Shown here one piece after another: positions 44,354 to 51,791 of a stretch of DNA of 64,000 bases. A program made the position numbers and the translations under genes. The notes under the pieces are model-generated. The model did no database searches and was not told the DNA's origin. It saw nothing but the letters and a program-made list of their open reading frames with translations. This stretch comes from Candidatus Bathyarchaeota archaeon (GTDB taxonomy: Archaea > Thermoproteota > Bathyarchaeia > TCS64), in contig JAOZHO010000019.1 of assembly GCA_026014875.1 (NCBI GenBank), positions 1-64,000 on the forward strand. The letters run 5' to 3'. Within the stretch, counting starts at the first letter, position 1. Each line of letters begins with the position of its first letter.

Positions 44354-44386
44354 CTTATAAGATAACTTGTTAACATGTAAACAAGT
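44354..44386 (+). promoter_or_regulatory. TATA box and operator-like inverted repeat
   Basis: CTTATAA at 44354-44360 is a good TATA box for the plus-strand gene. Immediately downstream, ACTTGTT (44365-44371) and AACAAGT (44380-44386) form a 7-bp inverted repeat with an 8-base spacer. A repressor bound there would lie across the expected transcription start. Confidence 0.65.
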
Positions 44387-44417
44387 AAACATTCTAGCAT
44401 GTGGACGTGTTATCAAG

Positions 44418-44846
44418 GTGCCTCGTAAGACCGTCGCCATCCGTGGGCTCGACACAGATCTGTACCATGAGGTGTTCACCATGGCTAAGAAGGACGGCAA
44501 ACGGGTTAGCGAGGTGATGAACCAGGCCCTCACAGACTTCCTCAATGGGGGCAACCTGAACGGCGCGACCAACGGAAACGGTGGAAAGAACCCCGGCGCA
44601 TTCACCCTAAAGAACGACGGGGAGATCACCCTCTCCAAGAAGGACATCCTGAGCCTCGAAAAAGAGGTGGGCCCCTTCAGGATCGAGACCTCTGGGCGCC
44701 TCACCTTCGAGAAAGACCTCGACAAGAAGACCCTGAAAAGCATCGAGCGGATAGTGGTCCACGACGGGGTCGTCGAGGTCCCTCGGGCCCTTTACCCCCA
44801 GTTCCTTATTAAATCCGATATATACGGTAAGATCGAAAAGTATTGA
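44418..44846 (+). CDS. putative ribbon-helix-helix-type DNA-binding protein
   Basis: 142 residues from GTG 44418. The first 45 residues read like a ribbon-helix-helix: RKTVAIRGLDTDLYHEVFTM, then KRVSEVMNQALTDFLNGG. A glycine/asparagine linker follows, then a second part with ITLSKKDILSLEKEVGPF and DKKTLKSIERIVVHDGV. The inverted repeat upstream would fit autoregulation by a symmetric dimer. Its stop overlaps the TTG start of the DUF99 gene (TTGA), so the pair is one operon. Family otherwise unrecognised. Confidence 0.62.
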   Translation: MPRKTVAIRGLDTDLYHEVFTMAKKDGKRVSEVMNQALTDFLNGGNLNGATNGNGGKNPGAFTLKNDGEITLSKKDILSLEKEVGPFRIETSGRLTFEKDLDKKTLKSIERIVVHDGVVEVPRALYPQFLIKSDIYGKIEKY

Positions 44847-45415
44847 CCCCCGGGGATGGCCCGCTCCGCATTCTAGGAGTCGAGGACGGGAGCTTCGACG
44901 CCTTCAACAGGAAAGCCTCAGGCAGCACCATTCTCTGCGGAGTCCTCATGGAAAGGGACAGGATACTAAAAGTCTGTCACGTGGAGATCCGGGTCGACGG
45001 CCTCGACGCCACCGATAAGCTCCTTTCATTGATGCGGGGGATCGAGGTCGACGCCGTTATCCTCGGGGGAATCACTTTCGGGGGGTTCAATGTCATCGAC
45101 CCACGGGTCATCCATGCCGAAACGGAGGTCCCTGTCATTGTCTACTCGGGGGTCAAGCCCGATAACGATGCGGTGCTGGCGGCCCTCAGGAAGCATTTCC
45201 CCGACTGGGAGAGGAGATGGGAGATAATCGCTGGGCTGGGGGAGATTCATAGCGCCCGGGTCTTCCGGGAAGACCCCGAGATCTACTTCGAGGTAATCGG
45301 ATGCGACCCGGGATGGGCCAAAGGGGTTCTGAAGGACTCTGCGATGATCAGCCGGATCCCGGAGCCTGTCAGGGTGGCGGGGTTGGTGGCCCGGGGGCTC
45401 ACCCAAGCTTATTGA
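44843..45415 (+). CDS. DUF99 family protein
   Basis: 190 residues. Starts ILGVEDGSFD and continues with LCGVLMERDRILKVCHVEI, DAVILGGITFGGFNVID, VPVIVYSGVKPD and a C-terminal RIPEPVRVAGLVARG, the recognisable DUF99 pattern. The fold is related to endonuclease V/RNase H, with the early Asp (VED) as a candidate active-site residue. Likely a nucleic-acid enzyme. TTG start overlapping the upstream stop; its 3' end overlaps DP1 by 17 bases tail to tail. Confidence 0.85.
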   Translation: MTPGDGPLRILGVEDGSFDAFNRKASGSTILCGVLMERDRILKVCHVEIRVDGLDATDKLLSLMRGIEVDAVILGGITFGGFNVIDPRVIHAETEVPVIVYSGVKPDNDAVLAALRKHFPDWERRWEIIAGLGEIHSARVFREDPEIYFEVIGCDPGWAKGVLKDSAMISRIPEPVRVAGLVARGLTQAY

Positions 45416-46898
45416 AATCTATGGGCATCACCACGTGGGTCTGGAGGTCGACGATGGGGGCGACCCCGACCGTGGGTGTGAGGTTGACCCGCTTCTGGAA
45501 GGGGGTCTGATCCTGCCACGAGCCCGAAGCAATCAACGTTGTCCCCTTGTATTTTTTGGTTCCATGGATGTGGATGTGACCCATCTGGAATATGTCGGGG
45601 GTCGAGGAGATCACCAGGCGGTCCTCCCTCTCCGGGGCGATGGGAGTGGAGTTACCATAGGTAGGGGCGACGTGCCTGCAACGGAGAAGGAGCTCCATCC
45701 CCCCCACGGGATTCTGGAATTCGAGACCGGGAACCTGGCTCAATATCTCGTCCAGTGCCTTCCCATGGCTGATGAACGCCTCGACGCCGTGAAGCTGGAG
45801 GCGACTCGGGTTCCCGTAGAGGTGGATCCTGTCGTTCTCGTCCAAGACTTCGGCGTACTCCCGGGAGAGAGGCACTTGGGGGAGGCTCTTCCGGACCGCG
45901 TCGTGGTTGCCCGGGATGACGATGATCTCCACATAGTCGGGGAGCTCCTGGAGGAGCATCCCTGCGACCCTGTACTGCTCCCGGATATCGGTGATCTCGA
46001 GCTCCTTCATCTGGTTGGGGTAGACTCCGATGCCGTCCACGAGGTCCCCGGCGATCACCACGTATTTGACCCGGCCTGCGAGGTTCTTGGACTGCGGGGG
46101 GCCCAGCTCGAGGTTCATCCACCGGATGAAGCGGTCGAAGAGGTCCTTGTTGAAGTGGATGCTTCCGATGTGGGTGTCTGCGAGGAACGCGGCGCATAGG
46201 GGCACCTCGGATCTGTTTGGGGGTTTGCTGGGGATGTCGGGCCAGATGAAGTCTTTGACGACGAGGAGGTCCTGGCGGTACTTCACGGCGTCGACGCAGA
46301 TGACCTGGTCCTGGAGGATGGAGAGTCCTTTCCGGACCACCTCGCTGTCCGTAGCCATCACCGTGATGGAGTCCTCCCGGTCCTCGATGTCCAGGAAGAG
46401 GCGGTGGCCCCGGGACCTCTTCGTGGTGACTATGCCGATGACCTTCATCTTGGCCTTGAGGGGCATCTTCAGGGCATTGTCAATGGAGACTGCGTCCCGG
46501 ACGTCGATCCGTTGGCGGAGGATGCGCTCCACCTTCCTGAAGCGGCTCCTAAAGTATTCCAGATATCCTTGAATGTCCCCCTGGGGCTCCCCCGGAAGAT
46601 TCTCGGGCAGCCGTATCATCGCGTCGTGCTCAGCTGCGAGAGGCTTGATCCGGGGGGTGCGGGAAGCGAAGTTGAGGGGATCGGGGCTGCTCTCCTCCTT
46701 CTCGCAGACGCTCTGGAGGAAGGCCCTGTCTAGAATCGTTATTTCGGGTGAGGCCTGAGAAGCTTCGGCAAGGGCCCCCTGGACACTGTCCCCGAGGCCC
46801 TCCCCGTCCAGAGTCTTGAGGTACTCGAACCCGTCTGCGCTTATCTGGTAACCTGCCTCGATGATCTTTCCGAGGGCCTCCCTCAGGTTCTCAGACAC
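45399..46898 (-). CDS. polB: DNA polymerase D small subunit DP1
   Basis: 499 residues. An N-terminal helical region and an OB-fold (VIGIVTTKRSRGHRLFLDIE) precede a calcineurin-type phosphoesterase domain with FLADTHIGS, VIAGDLVDGIG, VIPGNHDAV, EAFISHGKALD and MGHIHIHGTK. These are the metal ligands of the Mre11-like 3'-5' proofreading nuclease, and all appear intact. Partner of DP2 encoded 5 kb away (51792-55208). Replicative polymerase of most non-crenarchaeal archaea. It is not in an operon with DP2 here. Confidence 0.95.
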   Translation of the reverse strand: MSENLREALGKIIEAGYQISADGFEYLKTLDGEGLGDSVQGALAEASQASPEITILDRAFLQSVCEKEESSPDPLNFASRTPRIKPLAAEHDAMIRLPENLPGEPQGDIQGYLEYFRSRFRKVERILRQRIDVRDAVSIDNALKMPLKAKMKVIGIVTTKRSRGHRLFLDIEDREDSITVMATDSEVVRKGLSILQDQVICVDAVKYRQDLLVVKDFIWPDIPSKPPNRSEVPLCAAFLADTHIGSIHFNKDLFDRFIRWMNLELGPPQSKNLAGRVKYVVIAGDLVDGIGVYPNQMKELEITDIREQYRVAGMLLQELPDYVEIIVIPGNHDAVRKSLPQVPLSREYAEVLDENDRIHLYGNPSRLQLHGVEAFISHGKALDEILSQVPGLEFQNPVGGMELLLRCRHVAPTYGNSTPIAPEREDRLVISSTPDIFQMGHIHIHGTKKYKGTTLIASGSWQDQTPFQKRVNLTPTVGVAPIVDLQTHVVMPIDFNKLG

Positions 46899-46936
46899 AG
46901 CAGCAGGCTCCGGAAGTTGATCGACGCGGAGCTGAT

Positions 46937-47281
46937 TTAAATTATTTTAGCGAGCTTGCGGTAGTCCTCTCTGGGGGGACTCCAAGACTCGTAGATTATG
47001 GTTGTCTCATCCCCGGTTACGAATTTATGGATCTCGTTTGGCGGTACAACCCATGCGTGTCCGGGCTTCACCTCTAGGTCTTTCCCGCCCGAGGAGAGGA
47101 CCCCTCCTCCCTCCAAACAGGTTCCTATCTGCTCATGTTCGTGGGAATGATCGGCAAAGACCGCGCCGGGCTGGGAGGTTATCCGGACAAGGGTCATCCT
47201 CTCTCCGTCGCCTAAGAGCTCCATCGTCGCGCCCTCCACCGGGCTGAGTTTAGGTGCTTTACCTATGCTCGTTGACTTCAT
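46937..47281 (-). CDS. cupin-domain protein (paralogue of 34559-34909)
   Basis: 114 residues from ATG 47281. Cupin metal motif HSHEHEQIGTCLEGGG and later PPNEIHKFV. The C-terminus WSPPREDYRKL matches the tail of the other cupin (APPREDYLEKV), marking the two as paralogues. No transmembrane helix. Lies 38 bases upstream of DP1 on the same strand and may be transcribed with it, but a functional link is not evident. Confidence 0.8.
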   Translation of the reverse strand: MKSTSIGKAPKLSPVEGATMELLGDGERMTLVRITSQPGAVFADHSHEHEQIGTCLEGGGVLSSGGKDLEVKPGHAWVVPPNEIHKFVTGDETTIIYESWSPPREDYRKLAKII

Positions 47282-47334
47282 GCACAATCAATACGGTTCC
47301 ATCATGCATGGGTCTTAAGAATTGCGGGTGAGGG

Positions 47335-48030
47335 TCAGAGGTTGATCTCGTTCCGAGCCTGGTGGGTCTTAACGATCTCCACGATCTCTTTCCTGAGGTG
47401 ATATCTGTAGGGCATGCTTCTGGTGTTCCTGTCGATGAAACCCCTGTCGAAGAGCTTCTTGAGGAGCCTCGCGGTGTGCTCCCGGGTCTTCTGGATCTTC
47501 TCCCGTATCTCCGGGACGGATCCCTCCCCCATCTCGTCGATAAGAGTGAGGACATCTAACTCCGTGGGGGTGAGCTGGCTCAGAACATCCCGCTGCTGGA
47601 GGGGGATCGGCGCATCTATGGGGACCGCCTGCACGAGGGGTACGGGCCTCTCAGAGAGCGCCTGGATCTCCTTCCTCATACCCTCGATAGCCTTCTCCGA
47701 GCCCTCGAACCTCTCGCTGAGGAGCTTCCTCTCGTCAACCCCCGACTTGGAGGCCTCGACAGCCATCCTAGAAGCCTCCCACGCCTGAGCAGCCACCCTG
47801 TGAGCGTCAGATGCGTCGCTTTCAAAACCCGATATCATAGCCATGAGTCTTGATATCTGTCTCGCGAATCCGTTGGTTATACCTCTCACGAGGTCTCTCG
47901 ATTCCTCGTATTCTTCCTGGGCCTGGCTGATTTTCTTGTAATAGATGAAAGAGGCTATCGTGGTGACCGCGAAAAGCATCAGCGTTGCGAAGAATAGCTC
48001 CAAAGGATTCACGATCTGTGTCGTTAACAT
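47335..48030 (-). CDS. membrane-anchored winged-helix regulator
   Basis: 231 residues. One N-terminal membrane helix (LELFFATLMLFAVTTIASFI), a long coiled-coil segment rich in Ala, Glu and Arg (about 40-125), then a MarR-like winged helix: LTPTELDVLTLIDEMGEGSV, EIREKIQKTREHTARLLKKL, FDRGFIDRNTRS. The plan is that of a membrane-tethered transcription factor sensing the cell surface. Faces the AT-rich island upstream, so it may act there. Confidence 0.75.
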   Translation of the reverse strand: MLTTQIVNPLELFFATLMLFAVTTIASFIYYKKISQAQEEYEESRDLVRGITNGFARQISRLMAMISGFESDASDAHRVAAQAWEASRMAVEASKSGVDERKLLSERFEGSEKAIEGMRKEIQALSERPVPLVQAVPIDAPIPLQQRDVLSQLTPTELDVLTLIDEMGEGSVPEIREKIQKTREHTARLLKKLFDRGFIDRNTRSMPYRYHLRKEIVEIVKTHQARNEINL

Positions 48031-48943
48031 GCATAGCTCTGAGTGATGGAATATTTGATTGTTTTCGTTCCCAGCAAGTGAAAATAACTCGTAATAATAA
48101 TAAAATAATGAAAAAAGTTATTTTTATTATATGAGAGAACTAACTTCACTAGATTTTTCCGAGTAATATTAGGTTATTTTCATTCATAGAAAATATCTTG
48201 GAAATTTCCTATGTTTAAAGCGATCATACCGTAAGTTTAACCCGTATATTTTTAGTTTACATAATTTAGAAAGTGTTCCGAATATCACATGTAATATGAA
48301 TGTGATGGAGTGTGACATGCTTCACGTTACATGATATCACATCATTCAAACTGAAATCACAGACCTATTACCGATTTTAGTTATGGCTTGGGATATTTAC
48401 AATTATTCGATTAATCCCCGATAATTATATGGTTTTATTGATTTTTAAACAGCTGTCTTAACTTATTATCCTTTATTTTAACCTATTTTATAATTTAAAC
48501 TCTTATTATCTCTTTGTTTAATATTTCACACCTTTTTACTTCAATTTAATTGGTACAACTCAATTAGTTTAAAGAAATTAATAAGAAAATTAATAAAAAT
48601 GGCCCGTGACATCACAGATTTATCACATATAAAATCACGAAATAATATTTGGTAAATATCGAATTTACGACTAAACTCTCACAGGACTAATTACCTAACA
48701 TTAAAGTATACTCTAACCATATAAATGGGTAAATTAATCATATAATCATGTTTAATATTAGATTTTAAAGATATATACGGTCTTAATAAAGAATTAATCA
48801 CATTTTTCTTGTTTATTGTGTATTTAAGGCATTCTTTAAGCTTTAAACTAATACTGTTTCTTCATAAACTTTCAAGTACAGAAAATGGAAAATCTTTATT
48901 TTTTACATCAATAAAAACAATCCATATGTGATTTCTTGTGATA
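48031..48943. other. AT-rich non-coding island with repeated ATCACA/TGTGAT words
   Basis: About 0.9 kb without a credible gene, far richer in A and T than the surrounding DNA. It contains many copies of ATCACA or TGTGAT, for example 48284, 48301, 48356, 48622 and 48797, near-palindromes GTGACATCACA at 48606-48616, GATATCACA at 48333-48341, and the full palindrome at 48937. No ORB-type origin boxes and no orc1/cdc6 gene are visible. Candidate regulatory region or origin. Confidence 0.6.
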
Positions 48944-48948
48944 TCACA
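48937..48948. promoter_or_regulatory. perfect palindrome TGTGATATCACA
   Basis: Twelve-base perfect palindrome, overlapping the stop codon of the 48944-49399 gene, with a further TGTGAT half-site ten bases to its left (48927-48932). Related sites recur across the island and inside nadE (49829-49838 and 49847-49856). Likely bound by a symmetric DNA-binding dimer. Confidence 0.5.
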
Positions 48949-49399
48949 CTTGTTTCAATTGCTTGGGTTCTGCTAAAGAACGTATTCCATTTGCTAATTC
49001 AGCTTCTAATCTTCTAATTCTAGACCGCGACTCGAGACTATCCTGATCCTGCATCAAGGATGAATACTCACTCAACTTTTCGGCCAAATTTTTATACTCC
49101 TCGAAAGGATAGGTGTCGTATATTCCGACATAACTGAGCAGTAATATCGTGTAAATGGACGAGATAATATTCCTTCTGGCTTGAGATAAAGTACGGCTAA
49201 ATGAACCCCTACTGACCTTTTTAGACCGATAAATCGCTTTATTATCATAAGTAATGATATTATCGGACATATTATCTGTATAATAATCTATTAACAGGCT
49301 TTCATATTGTATTTTGGTTAAATTACTATTTTTTAATAAAATAGCCGTTATTTGGTCTTTAAATGAACGATTAACCATATTTTGAAGCTCATTATCCAT
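48944..49399 (-). CDS. hypothetical helical protein, AT-rich gene
   Basis: 151 residues, unrecognised. Predominantly helical and rich in Asn, Ser, Ile and Tyr; IISSIYTILLLSYVGIYDTY could be a membrane or core helix, and the C-terminal part LESRSRIRRLEAELANGIRS looks coiled. The gene is much more AT-rich than its neighbours and lies inside the AT-rich island, which suggests transfer or weak selection on base content. It is divergent from nadE with an operator-like palindrome between them. Confidence 0.55.
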   Translation of the reverse strand: MDNELQNMVNRSFKDQITAILLKNSNLTKIQYESLLIDYYTDNMSDNIITYDNKAIYRSKKVSRGSFSRTLSQARRNIISSIYTILLLSYVGIYDTYPFEEYKNLAEKLSEYSSLMQDQDSLESRSRIRRLEAELANGIRSLAEPKQLKQV

Positions 49400-49450
49400 T
49401 TTTTATACACCTATTTTTTTAACCGATTCAATTACTACATTAAGAGCTCT

Positions 49451-49468
49451 GTATACAAAAATGTATAC
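49451..49468. promoter_or_regulatory. operator-like inverted repeat GTATACA-AAAA-TGTATAC
   Basis: Perfect 7-bp inverted repeat with a 4-base spacer in the 227-base divergent spacer between the AT-rich hypothetical gene and nadE. Size and symmetry fit a transcription-factor site controlling either or both genes. Confidence 0.55.
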
Positions 49469-49626
49469 GCAGAAAACAACCCTTAAAAACATGATTTACA
49501 GACATTAACCACTGTCACTTTCACCCTTTCATACAAAATAATGCCAAATATGTCCTTTTATTAACATTAATTTACAACAACATACACATCAGAACACTTT
49601 TACTTGCTCGAATTCAATGAAAAACC

Positions 49627-50430
49627 ATGTTTAATATCGAGTCTCTCAGCTTGAACACTCTAGAAATCTCTTGTAAAATTACAGAGTTCATCTCAGAAGA
49701 AGTGAGAAAATCTGGCCTAAATGGCGCAATAGTTTCAGTAAGCGGGGGAATAGACTCTGCACTGACTCTTTCCCTCACAGCCAAGGCGCTGGGCTCCGAA
49801 CGGGTACGGGCCGTCACTATGCCTGAGCGTGACATCACGCCGGAGAGTGATATCACGGACGTGATGCGTCTCACAGACCTGTATGATGTAACATGTGACA
49901 TCGTAGAAATCACGCCGACGTTGGAGGCCCTGAGCGAAGCACTCCCACTCTACGATCCGTCTGACCGGCTGGCCACGGGGAACATCAGACCCAGGATCCG
50001 GATGATGGTTTCATACCATTACGCCAACGCCCTTAACATGCTGGTGCTGGGGAGCTCGAACAAGACGGAGTTGCTGACGGGTTACTTCACAAAATACGGG
50101 GACGGAGGCGTTGACCTGCTGCCCCTGGGGGATCTCTACAAGTGCCAGGTGAGGCAACTAGCCTGTTACATGGGTGTCCCGCAGGAGATAATCGATAAGA
50201 CGCCCACTGCGGGGCTCTGGCCGGGGCAGTCCGACGAAGGGGAGTTGGGTGCCTCCTACGATGTCATCGACTTGATCTTGTGGGGTCGTGAGAAGGGGTT
50301 TTCAGCGCAGGATATCGCATCTGGAGTAGATGCGGATATAGGCATCGTGGAGAGCATTCTCACCAGAGTCGAGAGAACCGAGCACAAGAGGCGTCTCCCG
50401 CTACTCTTAAGACTAGGTTCCCTTACCTGA
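49627..50430 (+). CDS. nadE: NAD+ synthetase (ammonia-dependent)
   Basis: 267 residues. ATP-pyrophosphatase P-loop SGGIDSALT at about 39-47, SSNKTELLTGYFTKYGDGG and PLGDLYKCQVRQLA complete the NadE signature. There is no glutaminase domain, so it uses free ammonia. Catalyses the last step of NAD synthesis. An unusual cluster of GTGAYATCAC sites falls inside the coding sequence near residues 67-95 (RDITPESDITD). The TGA overlaps an ATG of the next frame; elf1 follows 30 bases on. Confidence 0.93.
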   Translation: MFNIESLSLNTLEISCKITEFISEEVRKSGLNGAIVSVSGGIDSALTLSLTAKALGSERVRAVTMPERDITPESDITDVMRLTDLYDVTCDIVEITPTLEALSEALPLYDPSDRLATGNIRPRIRMMVSYHYANALNMLVLGSSNKTELLTGYFTKYGDGGVDLLPLGDLYKCQVRQLACYMGVPQEIIDKTPTAGLWPGQSDEGELGASYDVIDLILWGREKGFSAQDIASGVDADIGIVESILTRVERTEHKRRLPLLLRLGSLT

Positions 50431-50459
50431 TGATTGAAAACCTCAGTGGTGAATGTGGA

Positions 50460-50717
50460 ATGGGGCGTAGAAGGAAACAAGTTGTAAAGATCGTTAGGAG
50501 GACCCTGCCGGAGCTGTACCTATGCCCCCGGTGCGGCAAGAACACCGTGAAGGCGAGCATAAACAAGTCTACGAGCATGGCTACGGTGATCTGCAGCAGC
50601 TGCAGCCTCAGATCCAGTTTCGCTGCCAAGAGCAACATGGTTTCCGTGGATGCCTACTGCATATTCGTGGACCATTTTTACAGCCAAGGGAACCCGGAGG
50701 AAACGGCGGTTGCCTGA
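50460..50717 (+). CDS. Elf1-like zinc-ribbon transcription elongation factor
   Basis: 85 residues from ATG 50460 (MGRRRKQVVKIVRRTLPELY). A basic N-terminus and a four-cysteine zinc ribbon CPRCGKNTVKASINK ... CSSCSL define the Elf1 family, which rides with RNA polymerase. Cytoplasmic. Part of the nadE-elf1-GGGPS-DP2 run; its last bases overlap the GGGP synthase start. Confidence 0.83.
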   Translation: MGRRRKQVVKIVRRTLPELYLCPRCGKNTVKASINKSTSMATVICSSCSLRSSFAAKSNMVSVDAYCIFVDHFYSQGNPEETAVA

Positions 50718-51459
50718 TTCCATAGAGGAGCAAATCAAGGAAGCGATAAAAGAGAGGGGGGCCCTCCACATGACCCTGCTGGACCCCCAGAAGATAGGCT
50801 CGAAGAGAAGCGCCGAGATCGCCTCGGAGGCGGAGAAGGGGGGGACCTTCGCGATTATGGTGGGGGGATCGACCCTCGCTTCCAAGAACGACCTCGATGT
50901 GGGCGTCCAGAAGATCAAAGCCCTCGTCGACATCCCCGTGATTCTCTTTCCCAACGACATCGCGGGGGTGAGCAAGTACGCTGACGCTATCTGGTTCATG
51001 TCTCTCCTCAACTCCCGGCTCACCTACTACGTGATAGACGCCCAGGCGATGGCGGCGTACACCGTGAAGAGCTATGGGTTGGAGGCGATACCCCTGGGAT
51101 ACATCATCATAGGCTCCGGCGGCACCGTGGGTTACGTGGGTCAAGCCAGGGGCATACCCTACGACCGCCCCGAGCTGGCGACAGCATACGCGCTCGCTTC
51201 CCAGATGCTGGGGACCCGCTTCATCTACTTGGAGGCTGGATCGGGAGCCAAGGCCCCCGTTCCTCCGGAGATGATAAAGGTCGTGAAGCGCGAGCTGAGC
51301 GTACCCCTTATCGTGGGGGGCGGAATCAGGAATGGATCTTCGGCGAAGGCCGCCGTCGAGGCGGGCGCGGATATCGTCGTGACGGGGAACCTCGTCGAGG
51401 GGACGGGGCGGGTCAGGGAAAGCATAAACGAGATCGTGACTAGTATAGAGGGTAGGTGA
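50710..51459 (+). CDS. geranylgeranylglyceryl phosphate synthase
   Basis: 249 residues from TTG 50710, with GGAGG eight bases upstream; a longer frame from 50650 overlaps elf1 and is rejected. TIM-barrel enzyme that forms the first ether bond of archaeal membrane lipids from sn-glycerol 1-phosphate and geranylgeranyl diphosphate. Signatures: LLDPQKIGSK, MVGGST, YLEAGSGAKAPVP, VGGGIRNGSSAKAA and TGNLVEG for phosphate binding. Strong mark of archaeal origin. Confidence 0.94.
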   Translation: MPDSIEEQIKEAIKERGALHMTLLDPQKIGSKRSAEIASEAEKGGTFAIMVGGSTLASKNDLDVGVQKIKALVDIPVILFPNDIAGVSKYADAIWFMSLLNSRLTYYVIDAQAMAAYTVKSYGLEAIPLGYIIIGSGGTVGYVGQARGIPYDRPELATAYALASQMLGTRFIYLEAGSGAKAPVPPEMIKVVKRELSVPLIVGGGIRNGSSAKAAVEAGADIVVTGNLVEGTGRVRESINEIVTSIEGR

Positions 51460-51508
51460 TTATCTGACCTCATTCGAGAGCTTCTTCAGCGCCCTCAAGA
51501 AGGCCCTC

Positions 51509-51778
51509 ATGAAGCCCAGGCTCTACGACATCTGGCCCGACTTTGAGCCCGTCTACGACGAGAACGAATACTCTTGGACCACCCTCAGGGGGTTAGGGGA
51601 CACACTCCTCCTCAACTGCGGGGCTTGCGACGGCCCCTCGGACGTGCGCCACGCGCGCTGCGAAGAGTGCGTCAAGAAGAGGAGCGGGATCGCATCCGAG
51701 GCCTACATATCCTCGACTGGCCGTGATCTCGAGAAGTGGCCTACCGTCATGCTCTGCAGGATCCACAGTCCTGACTAG
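51509..51778 (+). CDS. small Cys-rich protein between GGGP synthase and DP2
   Basis: 89 residues, family not recognised. It has five cysteines in NCGACDGPS, RCEECVKKR and LCRIHSPD: two CxxC pairs and a late C-x2-H, which could bind zinc. ATG 51509 follows GAAGG; a CTG about 16 codons upstream with a GGTGA before it would add a helical extension. Lies 13 bases before DP2 in the same direction, so probably co-translated with it. Confidence 0.6.
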   Translation: MKPRLYDIWPDFEPVYDENEYSWTTLRGLGDTLLLNCGACDGPSDVRHARCEECVKKRSGIASEAYISSTGRDLEKWPTVMLCRIHSPD

Positions 51779-51791
51779 CGGAGAATCAGCT

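Noticed and set aside
44843-46898. DUF99 and DP1 as a co-regulated unit
   Set aside because: They are convergent with overlapping 3' ends, so they are not one operon.
48031-48943. CRISPR array considered for the repeated words in the AT-rich island
   Set aside because: Repeats are 6-12 bases, unevenly spaced and in both orientations; no 25-37 base direct repeats, no spacers and no cas genes.
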